Shown: positions 43,760 to 55,685 of the stretch, piece after piece | Layout: the number at the start of each line of letters is the position of its first letter | Position numbering within the stretch: position 1 is the stretch's first letter | From: Timema cristinae | Taxonomy: Eukaryota; Arthropoda; Insecta; Phasmatodea; Timematidae | NCBI GenBank assembly: GCA_039000515.1 | Contig: JBCFYV010000001.1 | Location: 16,965,928-17,029,927, forward strand | Direction of reading: 5' to 3' | Length of the DNA stretch: 64,000 nucleotides | Position numbers and translations under genes: made by a program | The notes under the pieces: model-generated | Database searches by the model: none | Seen by the model: the letters and a program-made list of their open reading frames with translations, nothing else | Told to the model about the DNA's origin: nothing

Positions 43760-43993
43760 TTCCTGGTCCCGGCACAGATTTATCAGATTACCAAACCCTT
43801 CCTTCACCTCTGACAAGACGTGTATTAATCACGACTTGTGAATGTGGGGAATGTCAGGCCTCCACCGTGGTTCGGATTCCACGTTAAACTGTAGATCCTC
43901 CATTTCATCTCTCAATCACCCTACCATTACACATTAGCGTAAGTGCATATAACCCGAACGGGTAGTAAGACGCGGTGATAATAATAATAATAA
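43760..43993 (+). repeat. SINE family B copy, head-truncated, with 17-bp insertion
   Basis: Begins TCCTGGTCCCGGCACAG. It carries GTGTATTAATCACG inside the ACAAGAC/ACTTGTG block, a variant otherwise seen only at 58424-58714. Tail AACCCGAACGGGTAGTAAGA ends in AATAATAAT. Confidence 0.9.
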
Positions 43994-44399
43994 TTCAGTT
44001 CTAACTCAGGTGCTGACAGATAGAATTGTAAGATCCACTTATTTTGAGTTAAGGGGCGCACAAAACTTAAAAGATTAATTATGATCTAGGAGTCAAAAAT
44101 TTACTCGAGATTCTCTAAACCACTAAAATTAACTCATATTCCAGTGGCAGCCGTTTCTCTGAGACACAAAAACTACCTCATATTCTAGTGGTAGCACTGT
44201 AAGTTTGAAGTTTGAGATGCGTTCTTATTTTTAGGGTGAGAACATCACTTATTCCGATCACTCTTTTATTTTACGTTTTTCCTGTTTATTTAACATTTTT
44301 AACTAAAGAGTATATTTTTTAAAATATAATACTAACCATCCATGAAGATTACAAATAGGTTTACCTACCAAGACATTCTGAAAATGAATTGTTCATATT

Positions 44400-44607
44400 A
44401 CCCAGTTCGGTGGTCACATGGCATGAGGCGTCACTCTCGCAATAGACTGGACTGCCGATGACGGGAAGATCGGGCAGTTTGTCTTAAATGGATTTACACT
44501 CTCTCTACCCAAATGCGGGTACACTTCCCCTAAATGTGACCTTCCTCACCCCAAAAATATTAGCGTAATCAATAGGTATTCATATACAGGTAGAAAGACG
44601 CAGTACA
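44400..44607 (+). repeat. SINE family A copy (left member of a tail-to-tail pair)
   Basis: Head CAGTTCGGTGGTCACATGGC, GCAATAGACTGGACTGCCGA, partly deleted B-box region, body CCCAAATGCGGGTACACTTC and tail ATACAGGTAGAAAGACGCAG. Confidence 0.8.
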
Positions 44608-44822
44608 CCGCGTATTACTACCTGTTCAGGTTATACGCATATTTACTAATTACTATAATGTGTTAGGGAGGAGTAATATTGAATTTATATTAAGTGTACC
44701 CGCATTTGCATGCAGCAAGAGGAAAAAAACCTTAATATACCTCATTAGGATTTAAACTCCCTGTAATCAGCAGTCTAATTTATTGCGAAAGTAACACCTT
44801 AGACTATGCGGCTATCAAAGAT
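44608..44822 (-). repeat. SINE family A copy (right member of a tail-to-tail pair)
   Basis: Its tail (minus strand: TAACCTGAACAGGTAGTAAT) abuts the tail of the copy at 44400. Head on the minus strand reads CGCATAGTCTAAGGTGTTAC. Confidence 0.8.
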
Positions 44823-45417
44823 GGTGCTAAAAATTTTTTTTTTTAATCGTGGGGGAAATATTGTTTTTACGTCAATGGAACTCTTTCTGTCAACCACGCG
44901 TCATCACCAGTCGATGGGGTAGTCAATGAAGAAGGTGACAGGAACCCCCCCCCCTTTTTTTTTGTCTGTCCTTCCTGAGGGTGGAAATTGACAGGATGTG
45001 GGGACAGGACGAAAGGGTGGGACGAATTGAAAGGAAAAGGAGGGGGAATGCAGAAACTGAGTCATTAATTACAATCCTTCCTCCCCTCTCCAACTATTTC
45101 GTTTCCTTTAGTTCCGTTGTCGTTCTTTCCCCCTCATTAGTGATATGAACGTTATTTTCTAATTTCTTAGAAGGGAAATAAAATTGTCACTTTGACCTTA
45201 CGCAAGAGAGGAAACTATTATTATTATTATTATTTTGCTATATTTGTTATAAACCAATACCCAGACATCATCGTTGTTTTATATGTGTTGGGATATTTCG
45301 ATGCTGAAAAGTATTAAAGCTTAAGGTGTGGATGTAGGGGAAGCGAGAAAAGGGTAGTGTTAAACACAGTTTTTAGAGTAAAACTTTTTTTGGCCAAAAT
45401 AAATAAAATATTGCCTA
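44823..45417. other. Intergenic DNA with purine/pyrimidine-rich block
   Basis: G/A-rich stretch at 44980-45060 and a TTA run at about 45219-45233. No gene seen. Confidence 0.4.
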
Positions 45418-45540
45418 GTTGGTTGTGAAAAACTGCCCTCAGTGCACCCGACAAGGTTTTGAACCTTGATATCATCATCATCATTGGCAGTCTAGTCTAC
45501 TGCGAGAGTACCGCCTTAAACCATGCGGCCACTGAAGAGT
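45418..45540 (-). repeat. SINE family A, 5-prime half
   Basis: Minus-strand head AGTGGCCGCATGGTTTAAGG, CTCGCAGTAGACTAGACTGC and B-box GGTTCAAAACCTTG. The 3-prime half is missing. Confidence 0.75.
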
Positions 45541-45602
45541 GTAAAATGTTGATTACTCAACAGTTTTACTAGTTGATGATCTTCTTTAAACAACAAAAAT
45601 AA

Positions 45603-45862
45603 CTCGCATCGGTGGCCACATATTTTAAGGTTCTGCTTTCGCATGAGAAATATACATCTGATTGCGAAGAGATTGAGATTCTAATCTAGGTTGGGTGTAC
45701 TGAGGATGTTTTTTTTCTATTATTGTGTTATTCTCTCCCACTATGCAGATGTGAGTACACTTCCTCTAAATAAAACCTTCCTAATCCCTAAAACTATAAG
45801 CGTGACTAGAACATAAATGTATAAATCGTACAGAATGGTAAGACGTGGTGTTAAAAATAATC
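45603..45862 (+). repeat. SINE family A copy
   Basis: Head GCATCGGTGGCCACATATTT, B-box GATTCTAATCTAGG, body and tail AGAATGGTAAGACGTGGTG. Confidence 0.75.
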
Positions 45863-46282
45863 AATAACAATATAGAAATCTCAGTGATAGAAATATAATA
45901 ATTTACAAATGTGTTGTCATAGTTTGTCATGTTGCGTCGCGTTTATCTGGATAAAAATAACAGATCATAATTGAAACTGTATACACCTGTGATGGTATTA
46001 AAACGATAGGTTGGCACCAATGCAAAGTTCAGATAATGCTCGTTTAATTGTCAGTCGGGTGTTAACAGAGAGAATGCCGGGAAGTCATATCTAGTGACAG
46101 TCATACAAGCCGCGTAGGTAAATTATCTCCCGTAAAAAATTACTGGACCTCTGCTCGGTGAGTGGTTTATTTTAATTCATATTAAACCCACAAAAATATT
46201 GTTTTTGTAAAAAAATATTAATAGTAACAAAATATTTTTACGGAAGTTAATGAAAATAAATGGTATGGAACTCCGCACACGG
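45863..46282. other. Intergenic DNA without recognised content
   Basis: Nothing supportable seen. Confidence 0.35.
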
Positions 46283-47902
46283 ACTTTCTCGCTCTATTGT
46301 TTCAAAATGGAGGTATTAACTCAAAACTCGTAATGTATGTGAAACGAAGTAATATACACAAGCAAGTTCAAGCATAAATTGCACTATATTTATGTAAAAC
46401 ATTTTTTGAGTCCCGCTTTTAAATTTTATAATTTTATTTTTAAAGAATTAATGTTCTCATTTGTATGTTTGGACCAATAAAATAAGATCGATATTGGGTC
46501 CACAAGGGTCAACACTTCATATTAAATTTTCGACTTTATATTAGATTTTGCACATATTCAGATCATTGCATTGCTATTAAAAATTCCTCATTAATAATCA
46601 TTTGGACCTATGAAAAATGTAAATATTGACAATTATATCTAAAATAGAGATATATCATTGTTGTACGAACATTTTTACTAAGCCTATTAAGGAAAAATAA
46701 ACTTTTTGAGATACTTGCTTATATTTATTTACTCTATGGCATTGTATAATTATTGCGTTAAAACTTGAGTAGTTTCTCTTTACAACTAAAGCTTACAAAT
46801 TGCATTGACACATTTGCAAATATCTCAAAAACTGTTTGTTTTATAAAAATATATTTCAAATAAAAGTCTTTTATTCTTAATAGTACTACAATTTTGCAAT
46901 AGTAAATTATTTATTATCTCAAATAGGTGCGGAGAAACGGAAATTTCCACTTCTGTAAGGTACCTTAAAAGTCATTTTAATAATAAAAATGAAATATCCA
47001 TTTCATTTGTGATCTTAATCAAAGCTTAGATATAAATTTTAATCAAAATTGTTTGAGCCGATTTTGAGAAAATCGAATTTTTCTCTTTTTGATTTTTATT
47101 AATACACTCTTAATTTTAGGGTTAAACAGACACACAGATATACGTCATTGCAAAAACCACTTTCTATGGCTCGGGAGGTCATGAGACTTCGACATCCATC
47201 AACATTTCAGGTTAAATTTTTTTTTACGGTCGCAATACTTTACCTTTAGTGCTCGAAAAGTTTATATGTATATATATATATATATATAATTATATAATAT
47301 ATATATATATATATTATTAATATATATATATATAATTGCTTACAGATTGAAAGTTATTGATTTAAAAAAAATATATGTTTCAAATAAACGATTTGTATTA
47401 TCCATAGAACTACATATTTGCAAAGATTTAATTTCATATCTCAAATAGTTTCACAGATATGATAAAAAAATGAGAGTTTATGCATCATACCAGAGCCTTT
47501 AAAGTCATTTTGCCGATATATTGAGATTATACATTTTTTATTTATTTTTTGGCATTTTTATAAAAGTTTTGAAATGAAATGTAATCAAAATCGTTAGAGC
47601 TGATTTTGAGAAAATCGACTTTCTCTTTTCCCCCTTCAGTAAACTATCTACCCTCCATTTTAAGGTTAGATATCCAATTCCAAAAATCCTTCGGGTAAAT
47701 CCTATGAAAACCCTAGATACTAAGTTTTAGCCCGATTGGTAAAATAGTTTAGGCTCTAGTCGGAGGTACAGACAGACGGACATTCAAAAACCACTTTTTC
47801 AGATTCGGGGGCTCATGAAACGTCGAGATTCGTCAAAATCTGGAGTTCGATTTTTCTTTTACGATCACAATGCTTTCTCTACCTGTAAGATAGCGAGAAA
47901 GT
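46283..47902. mobile_element. 1.62-kb non-coding element with ACTTTCTCGCT terminal repeats, copy 2
   Basis: Begins ACTTTCTCGCT and ends AGCGAGAAAGT, a perfect 11-bp inverted pair. Similar to 3159-4715 from end to end, but with a longer TA microsatellite at 47268-47333. No transposase. Partial inverted relatives lie at 53095-53640 and 32130-32250. Confidence 0.65.
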
Positions 47903-48037
47903 AAAAATGTGCGGTATTCAAACCATTAAACCTAAGGTAATGCATGGTTATATTATATAAAACAAATAACCAAAAAATTATTAGAAATAAATGTAAATTT
48001 CAAGACAACTAATCTATTTTAGTTAATATAATATTTA

Positions 48038-48288
48038 ACACCACGTCTTATTACCCGTTCAAATTAAGCGCTTAGGTACTAATTACACTAATGAGTTAGG
48101 AATTATAAAGGTTGAATATAGATGAAGTGAACCCGTATTTGCGTGGAGATAGAAATAAGTGGAAATCATTTTAGGAAAAACCACCCCCAGTTCACTTGGG
48201 CGAAATTCAAACCTCGATTTCCCCATCAACGGCATAGACTGCTTAACACAAAATTAGTGCGTTAGCTAACTAAGCCACCGAGGTCGTT
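48038..48288 (-). repeat. SINE family A copy
   Basis: Minus-strand head CGACCTCGGTGGCTTAGTTA, B-box GGTTTGAATTTCG, body CTCCACGCAAATACGGGTTC, tail TTTGAACGGGTAATAAGACG then TGGTGTTAAA. Confidence 0.85.
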
Positions 48289-48345
48289 ATTATTTTTGTT
48301 ATTAGAACATGGAAATGTGAGATTGTGTATTTATTAATTTTGTAG

Positions 48346-48596
48346 GTCCACTTCAGTGGCCTAATGGTCTAAGGTGTCACTCAAGTGTAGGATTATCCTA
48401 CTGACGACTGGACTATCGGGGATGAAATATCGGTCGGATCAACTGAGGAAGGTTATTCTTAAATGTTTTACCACCCTCCTTCCAAGAAAATGTAGGTAGA
48501 TTACCTCTAAAATGCTTCCTTCCTCATCCCTACCCCATTAGGGTAGCTTTAATATATTCTTATACGTGAACAGGAAGTAAGACGTGGTGATAAAAA
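48346..48596 (+). repeat. SINE family A copy
   Basis: Head CCACTTCAGTGGCCTAATGG, body CCACCCTCCTTCCAAGAAAA and tail ACGTGAACAGGAAGTAAGAC then GTGGTGATAA. Confidence 0.8.
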
Positions 48597-48609
48597 ACAA
48601 AATTTGAAG

Positions 48610-48845
48610 CTGCAAATGGTTTTGCGGTCAGTAGTATGTCTACTGAGCCAAAGGTCTCGGATTTGACCCCTAGTAAAACTGCAAAATTTATCATTGATGA
48701 AATTGGGATGTGTAGGCCTACATTCACAGTGATGAATTCACGGCTGGGGGGCTGGTTGTTGTGTCTGTTATAGATTTAAGTTAATATCGGCACACAGCTT
48801 ATAAATTATAAATTGGTTTATAAAGGGCACGTTAAATATTTCTCC
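48610..48845 (+). repeat. SINE family C copy
   Basis: Partial head with TCTACTGAGCCAAAGGTCTC, B-box GGATTTGACCCC, body GGGGCTGGTTGTTGTGTCTG and tail AGGGCACGTTAAATATT. Confidence 0.7.
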
Positions 48846-48979
48846 CTTCCTTAGTTTTGTAATTTTCATGACTTTTTTTTTTGCTAAAATAAATCTAATT
48901 GATTCAGTAGATTGGTCAACCAGCCAACCCCTTGGTTTAGGGGTCAGGCTTGGAACCTAGGAGTCCCTGGTTTTATGAA

Positions 48980-49105
48980 TTTCAACATTTCTTAAATATT
49001 GGTCATGGACATATTGAAATTTGAAAATAAACTCTTAAACGAAGAGAAAAAAACACTGTTAAAATTCAACGATATCCATGACCAATATTCAAGAACTGTT
49101 ACAAT
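48980..49105. mobile_element. Palindromic MITE, copy 2
   Basis: TTAAATATTGGTCATGGACA on the left pairs with ATATCCATGACCAATATTCA on the right. The arms share the AACAGTT-TTAAATAT theme of 4906-5044. Confidence 0.55.
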
Positions 49106-49707
49106 TATTTTGGGTATAAAATCAAATTTAATGTATATACAGGAGAAATATTTTATTTATTTTGCCCCGAAAAATATTTTTGTGTAAAACAAACACTGAA
49201 AAATAATACAAACTTTAATCTAGCTGTTCCATTCTCTCCCAACTTAAGGACACTACTTCTCTTGTCTTGAAGCAGATACCAGCGTCCACAGGTTTGGAGA
49301 TAAAATGTTCTCTCCTTAGAAACTTCTCAGGAACATACAGATGATTGATACTTCATCTCACGGAGGACACTATATGGAACCCTTAGCGTGGCATCCTTAA
49401 AGTATCTTTTTACTTCTTCATGGCCTGTTTGATACTTGATCGGCGACAAGATCACAAAGAAACATGATACTTGATTATAACTAGATTGTGGCCAAGGGGG
49501 ATATACCGTCCCTTTCAAGGTGAGGATGCACAGGTAAATGATAACCCTCTGGTGAAAAATGAAAAGGTGCAAATAAAGTAAATCAAATCGAACCAGCCCC
49601 TTACCCCCCCCCCCCAAATAAAAATAAATTAATATCTCAAAAACTATTATCAAATTAAAACTATAATTCAGTAAGTAATATTTCATTTAGTAACCAGCAA
49701 CGCGTTT
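49106..49707. other. Intergenic DNA; minus-strand frame of unknown meaning
   Basis: A 119-codon minus-strand frame (49327-49686) includes a G-run-coded GGGGK stretch over a poly-C tract and no known domain, so it is probably chance. Confidence 0.35.
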
Positions 49708-49950
49708 CAATGGTTGCGTGGTCTAACGCGCTAAACTTGCAGTGGACTAGACTATTGAAGACGGGGAGATCAAGGTTCGAATCTAGTTTGGGTTTTCAAA
49801 AGTTTTTTTCTTAAATTAATTTATAATCTCCCTCTACGAAAATTTTGGTACAATTCCCATACATATAACCTCCCTAATACCTAAAACCATTAGCGTAGTT
49901 ACTATATAAACGTATAACCCAAATGGGTAATAAGACGCGTTGCTAAAAGA
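49708..49950 (+). repeat. SINE family A copy
   Basis: Head CAATGGTTGCGTGGTCTAAC, B-box GGTTCGAATCTAG, body CTCCCTCTACGAAAATTTTG and tail TAACCCAAATGGGTAATAAG then ACGCGTTGCTAAA. Confidence 0.85.
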
Positions 49951-50440
49951 AAATAGAAAAAACAAAGTTAAATCGATACGCCCGGACACGCAATCATCCA
50001 CCAAGATTTATTTTTTTAATATATATTTATATAAAGCTGACTTACTCTAGTAATTGACGACTAGGTTTGACATTTATAATGTCAAGATATAATTTATCAT
50101 TATATATTGCGCCAGAAGCTACATTTTATGTAATAATATTTTGCGAGATAGTAATATTTATATTAATCTAATAATAATAATAATAATGATATATTCCTGA
50201 ATCCATTAAACGTAAAAACCTTTCAAAGAGTTGAAAATTTATTTGAAATTATTGAATATTTGTTATAATCAATACTCTCCCCTGTCATTATTAATAATAA
50301 TTACCATGTTTTTGTAGATTCTAGACGTAATTACGGTACATTTAATTAAAACACATAAAAAATACCTACAAATAGAGCTAACTATGGTCAATATCTTAAT
50401 CAAATACCCTGCAATTAATTTTATTATTTTGTTTTTTTCT
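49951..50440. other. Intergenic A+T-rich DNA
   Basis: Contains a short AATAATAAT run at 50170-50187. No gene seen. Confidence 0.4.
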
Positions 50441-50685
50441 AGCACCATTTCTTACAACGCATTCGGGTTAACCACATATTAACTAATAATTAAGCTAATG
50501 TGTTATAGATGAGGAAGGTAGAATTTAGAAGAAGTGTGCCCTCATTTACGTGTAGAGAAGTGATTTTTTTTAGGAAAAACAACAACAGAAGACCTGGCTG
50601 GGATTCAAACCCTGATAAGTCCATCATCGGCAGTCCGGTCCCTTGTGAGAGTGACGTCTTAGACTATTCGACCATTGAAGTGAGT
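50441..50685 (-). repeat. SINE family A copy
   Basis: Minus-strand head CAATGGTCGAATAGTCTAAG, B-box GGTTTGAATCCCAG, body, and tail TTAACCCGAATGCGTTGTAA. Confidence 0.8.
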
Positions 50686-50721
50686 GTCTGGTCCATAATA
50701 TTTAATCAGACCAATGGTTTA

Positions 50722-50870
50722 TGAATGAGTAAGGTAGAATTTAAAGGAAAAATGCTATCATGTACGAGGAGATAGCATAAAAGAATATAAAGAAAAGTCA
50801 TTCTCAGTAAATTCGTCAGGGATTCGAGCCCACATCTCCTCACCATTAGAAACAATTCTAAACAAGCTTA
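50722..50870 (-). repeat. SINE family A fragment
   Basis: Minus-strand B-box GGGCTCGAATCCCTGACG and part of the body only. Confidence 0.6.
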
Positions 50871-50934
50871 ACTTTTGGTTGTCGTGCCTAAGGATTATTG
50901 CACAAATATTTTGAAAGTTTTAGTGGAGAACTAT

Positions 50935-51125
50935 ATAGTGTAACGCATCACCATTGTGCTAGACTGGATTGTCGATGAAGGGGTGATGGGGTTCGAGATT
51001 TATTCTGGTGGAGTGAGGAATGTATTTTTTTTTAATGGTTTCCCAATCTTCATTTAACCCAATCCTGGTGAATTCACTCTTAAATTCTAACTTCCTTTCT
51101 CATATTACACTAGCTTAATCAATTT
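50935..51125 (+). repeat. SINE family A fragment
   Basis: TAGACTGGATTGTCGATGAA, B-box GGGGTTCGAGATTT and the body; the tail is missing. Confidence 0.65.
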
Positions 51126-51149
51126 ATTTTTATATTTAAAATGTGACCC

Positions 51150-51398
51150 GTTTTAGTGGAAGAATGGTCTAAGTTATTATGTTCGTGTTAAGCTGTACTA
51201 CTGTTTACAGGGAGATCGGGTTCGAATTCCAGTCGGGTCTATTGAAGGTGTTTTATTCTTAAATGCTTTACCAATCTCTTTCCACGCAAGTGCGGGTAGA
51301 TTACCTCTAAAATACATCCTTCCTCATAACCACCTGATTAGGGTAATTATCATGTATACGTATAACCTGAACATGTAGTAAGTCGTGGTGAAAAAACA
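51150..51398 (+). repeat. SINE family A copy
   Basis: Head CCCGTTTTAGTGGAAGAATG, B-box GGGTTCGAATTCCAGTCGGG, body CCACGCAAGTGCGGGTAG and tail TAACCTGAACATGTAGTAAG. Confidence 0.8.
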
Positions 51399-52499
51399 AA
51401 CTAAGATGGTATGAGAAAATAGAAAAATAATACTCTCCTGCTTTTCAATGGGTGTTGCTTGTTTGGAAATATGATGGGTCAAATTAAAACCATCAATCTT
51501 ACGCTAAGTATGCGCATGCGTTACACAAAAAAATAAATCAACGCTGTTTTTTTAACCCTCCATTATATAACCAGTTTTAACGCGTCCATCATTATGAATA
51601 GGTTTTTTTTATTATGTTTTGCTAAATTTTCATTTGTATGTTCAGACAGTAATTAAATTTACACTAATGTGACGTTATTACATTAACCATCAGAGTTCCA
51701 GAGATGGTTTTATTTTTCACAACAGTAATTGAACGTAACGTCAACATGTTCAAGAGTTTTTTTTTTTTTTTTACCTTCTCCACCGACCATTGCATGCAAA
51801 CATAAATATCTGGATAAATATTTGGACTGTGATAATGTATTTCTATATTCTCTGCCTACATATAAAAGCCAATTTCCCAAGCCTTTATTAAATTAAAAAC
51901 AATAGGCCTATTAACATGAATATTTAAAAAATATCGCTCGAGTTGTGTTCAATGAGTCGAACAGACAACAAGAATCATTCACATTAAAATTACAGTTTAG
52001 TAATATTGTTAAATTCTTGTAACAGAGCATTTTGACCAAATACTTTTTTTAGTAGAATCAAAACCATGTAAGAATAGTTAATACTTAAAATATAAACACA
52101 CTGGTTTTAAACAGGTAAATAATTTAAAACTTTTTTAATAACATAATTATTCCATGATGCACAAATTATCTAATATAGACCTATCATGTAAGTGTGGAAT
52201 AACATTTTAAAACTAAACTAAATAATCATTTATTTTAAGCAGATATATAAATATTTCTTAAATAAAAAACAAATTAGTTTGAAGGTCAACTATGGAAAAG
52301 TTTTCTAATTTTTTTTTAAACCAGTGTACTTGCTTTTCTCTATGTTATAATATCCTTTTGGTTTTTATAAATATAAAAATTGTTTTCTTTTCATTTATTT
52401 GAGATACACTTTCTGAACCGACTGACTATATCAGTACACAAGAATTTCTAGTAGCGAGAGCTAAGAGGCCTACCAATTTTGTCGGGAAAGGTATTTTCA
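51399..52499. other. Intergenic A+T-rich DNA
   Basis: Poly-T run at about 51760-51773; otherwise nothing recognisable. Confidence 0.4.
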
Positions 52500-52680
52500 C
52501 GTAATCTCCAGCCATGCCCCAACTGACACGGGATCACCGGCTTTATTTACCCTCCGAAGGAAGCTACGCTACGGATTTTTATCACTCAAGAAAGATACGT
52601 CGGTCCCAGCTGGGTTTGAGCCCACGAACATTGGGACCTGAGGCGATCACTTTACCCCAAAGACCAGCGAGGTAGACCAT
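52500..52680 (-). repeat. Single-copy-in-window tRNA-headed SINE-like element (type G)
   Basis: Read on the minus strand: TCTACCTCGCTGGTCTTTGG (A-box-like), then GGGCTCAAACCCAGCTGGGA (B-box), and a body CGGAGGGTAAATAAAGCCGG. The head differs from families A to D. No second copy seen here. Confidence 0.45.
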
Positions 52681-53094
52681 ATAAAGTGAAAAAAAAATAT
52701 ATTTTTGATACAATATTGTACCTACGCTTCGCATATTATTTGATAAAGGAAATGAAAAAAAAAAAAACCACATTAAATTGTAGTCTTACGAAAATTAATT
52801 CAATGTTTTCAAGTAAGTTTATATTCCATTTATAATTATGAGTTTATATTATTTAAATTTATATAGTCAATTATATTTGAGAGTTGAATGGTTCTTGTTC
52901 TCGATGGCTTCATTGGTAATAATTAGTTATTCCCCCACTTGTGCGTGTGAACCTAATTATCTCAAAGCACACAGTGCAGCTGTCATTACTGTTTCAAAAC
53001 AGTTTATTCAATCAGTTGTGCTAGATAGCTTTTTTTTCCCCCTTTTAACTCTCTCGCGACTCTTCAGATAGAGGAAGTATTGTGATTGTGAATA

Positions 53095-53504
53095 AATTAT
53101 AGTTATATGTTCGATATTTGGACGTATGTCGACGTTCCATGACTTCCTGAACCCAATAAAGTGGTTTTAGCGATGCCGTCTGTCTGTCTGTCCGTCTGTT
53201 TGTACCTCGGACTAGAGACGAAACTATTTTAACGATTGGGCTAAAACTTGGTATATAGAGGTTTCATTAAGTTCCCCAGAAAGTTTTTTTTAATTAGATA
53301 TCTAACCCTAAAATTAAGGGTAGGTAGTTTAGTTAAGGGCATAAAAAGAAGCAAATTGATTTCCTCGCAATCGGTTCTTCTATCGATTCTGATTGAAATT
53401 AGTATCTTGGTATTGTTTAGCTGTAAAAAATGTCACATTTCATTTTTATATAAAAATGACTTTGAGAGTAGTCAAAATAAGTGGAAATTTCCCATTTTGG
53501 TCAT

Positions 53505-53555
<51 letters not shown>

Positions 53556-53640
53556 ATGCAACTATCTCATATACGAAATACCTTAGACAATCATTATATA
53601 ATTGTAGCACTATTAAAGATATAAACTTTTATTCGAAATA
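53095..53640 (-). mobile_element. Partial inverted relative of the 1.6-kb element
   Basis: Shares ATTGGGCTAAAACTTGG, the CTGTCTGTCTGTCCGTCTG stretch and TAGATATCTAACCCTAAAAT with 3159-4715 and 46283-47902 in opposite orientation. It includes a TA microsatellite at 53507-53557. Truncated. Confidence 0.6.
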
Positions 53641-53741
53641 ATATTTATGTGAAACAATATTTTCTGAGCTATTGACAAATATTGAAAAAAGGGTTTAAAA
53701 TTAAATGAACAAATTATATGTTTCTGTAACGGTGACCATTA

Positions 53742-53986
53742 CCCGCTTCGGTGGTTGCATGGTCTAACACGCAACTCCTGCAGTAGACTAGACTACTGAT
53801 GACGGGGCGATTGAGGTTCGAATCTCGGTCGTGTGAACTGAGGGTGATTTTCTAAAATGGTTTTTAATCTCCCTCCACGCAAATTCGGATACACTTCCTA
53901 TAAATATAACCTTCTTAATCCCTAAAACAATAGCTTAATCAGTACATAAGCGTATAACCCAAACGGGTGGTAAGATTCGGTGCTAG
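53742..53986 (+). repeat. SINE family A copy, nearly full length
   Basis: Head CCCGCTTCGGTGGTTGCATG, GCAGTAGACTAGACTACTGA, B-box GGTTCGAATCTCGGTCG, body CTCCCTCCACGCAAATTCGG and tail ATAACCCAAACGGGTGGTAA. Confidence 0.9.
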
Positions 53987-54198
53987 AATAAAGCAGTTTA
54001 TTATTTCGTGAATCTTATGCTCTTAAGTGAAATACGATGTTCTTTTTTTTCCCTCATTATGTTTCTATAACATTGTATATTATTTCGTATCATATATATA
54101 GCGAGTTATAAGCATCATTTAGATAAAGACGCTGAAAAGTATTTGCGATGCACCGCAAGATTATTATTTTTTAAATGTTAGTTACATTAGTTTTAAAA

Positions 54199-54480
54199 AC
54201 AGGCCCTGTAGTGTAGTGGTTAGTGCATCTGGCTACGAGCCTAGGGATCCCATGTTTGATTCCCGGCTGGTAACTTGGGTATCTTTACCGAATGGTCACC
54301 AGGGTTTGGATAATTAGGATAAGATTAAGTTAAAATGTTTCCCCTGGCTTCACGCCCTCATACTCACCATCAGTATCAGCTCACCTCTTCGAAACATGGA
54401 AAGAGTTTCCACAGAAAAGATGTACAATTAGTACATTCGGGCCTCTCCTGGGCAAATTTATATTAGCACTGGATAGTTTT
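54199..54480 (+). repeat. SINE-like element, type E
   Basis: Head GTAGTGTAGTGGTTAGTGCA (A-box) and GTTTGATTCCCGGC (B-box), followed by a long body with CCCCTGGCTTCACGCCCTCA and AACATGGAAAGAGTTTCCAC. No second copy in the window. The head is close to a real tRNA, but there is no complete cloverleaf at the 3-prime side, so I call it a SINE. Confidence 0.55.
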
Positions 54481-54609
54481 TCTACCACTAGGCTACGAAT
54501 GATATATTATACTAGTTTTAAAGTGCAGTCTGATAGGGTTTCTTTCACACGAGTTTATTATTGAAAATCTTGGTATAAGATCATGAATAATGAATTTGAA
54601 CTAAATTAA

Positions 54610-54745
54610 TAGCATTATTTAATAGGTAATAGTAATAGCTATCAAAAGTGGCAGTTGTAGATCATATTGTTTGACGTATGAATACGTGGAAAGTTGATCT
54701 AGGGATTTTTTTTATCTGTACGATAAGATTCTTCCTATGGAAATT
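54610..54745 (+). repeat. Dispersed element F copy
   Basis: GCTATCAAAAGTGGCAGTTG, then TTTGACGTATGAATACGTGG and TCCTATGGAAATTGAAC, paralleling 13915-14075. Confidence 0.6.
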
Positions 54746-55437
54746 GAACTGTAGTTTTAATGTACGTAATTTACTTTATTATTACTACTACTTTTTAAAA
54801 GTGAGTTCCGAATTTTCAAATGAGATAGAAACTTGTTCATTGTTAAGATTTGGAATTAGTTTCCATCAAATAGAATTGCGAAGACTTTCTTTTTTTAAAT
54901 AACGCAGCTTACTACATGTTAGGGTTATACGCAAATGTTATCTAGAAATCAGTTTTAAAATCACAACAAAACCGGTAAAGCTATTAAGAAATTATTGGTG
55001 TTTTTCTTAAAATTACAATTTAATAAAACGTTCAACTACGTATTTTAAAGCCTACTAGTAGAAGTACTTGGCATTTCCCGGGCTAGCCACGCAATGGATT
55101 ACGTTAAACACATGCTCTTACACAGGGGCTACTTATTAAAAAAATTCAGCTCTCTTTGTGGGGTAGATATCACGCAACGCTCATGACAGTCAGAAAGACA
55201 GACAGATATACAAACTCTTAGTTTTATTAATATAGATGTGTAATTCCAAAACATGACGCACCAGTATAGTTTGTAGTCTGTCAGAAAGAGGATTAAAGCC
55301 TTTTTATTTTAATTTTTTAATTTTAGGATTTAAAAAAAAGTTTACGGGAACACCTTGGTAACTTAGTAACTAGGCGCTAGGGTTAAATTTGTATCTCTGA
55401 GTTGCTGTTTTAGGTTTAAACCGTCTTAATAATAATA
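54746..55437. other. Intergenic DNA with possible LINE 3-prime remnant
   Basis: At about 55070-55240 there is a GC-richer stretch ending CAGACAGATATACAAACTCT then TAGTTTTATTAATATAGATG, a form common at 3-prime ends of arthropod non-LTR elements. No coding sequence. Confidence 0.3.
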
Positions 55438-55685
55438 TTTAGCACCGCGTCTTACTGCCCGTTCGGGTTATACGCTAAGAGTACTAATTACGTTAATGGA
55501 TTTAGGAATTGGGAAGGTTGTATTAGAGGAAGTAAACCCGTATTTTCGTGGAGCGAGAGTGGAAACCCATTTTAGGAAAACCACCCCCAGTTCACCCGAC
55601 CGAGATTCGAACCTCGATCTCCCCGTCCTCACCAGTCAATCTTTACACAACAAGCGCGTTAGCCGACTACGCCACCGAGGCGGTT
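55438..55685 (-). repeat. SINE family A copy, well preserved
   Basis: Minus-strand head CCGCCTCGGTGGCGTAGTCG, B-box GGTTCGAATCTCGGTCGGGT, body TCCACGAAAATACGGGTTTA and tail TAACCCGAACGGGCAGTAAG then ACGCGGTGCTAAA. One of the best copies for defining the family; the head resembles a leucine or serine tRNA. Confidence 0.9.

Noticed and set aside
53248..53641. Plus-strand open frames ending in Ile-Tyr repeats
   Set aside because: The Ile-Tyr run is the TA microsatellite of a truncated element copy.
54199..54275. Functional tRNA at the head of the type E element
   Set aside because: A- and B-boxes are present, but no complete acceptor stem could be paired by eye.
55600..55685. True tRNA gene on the minus strand
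   Set aside because: The head has A and B boxes, but it continues into the SINE body without a matching acceptor stem; it is a SINE head. The same holds for the other tRNA-like heads.
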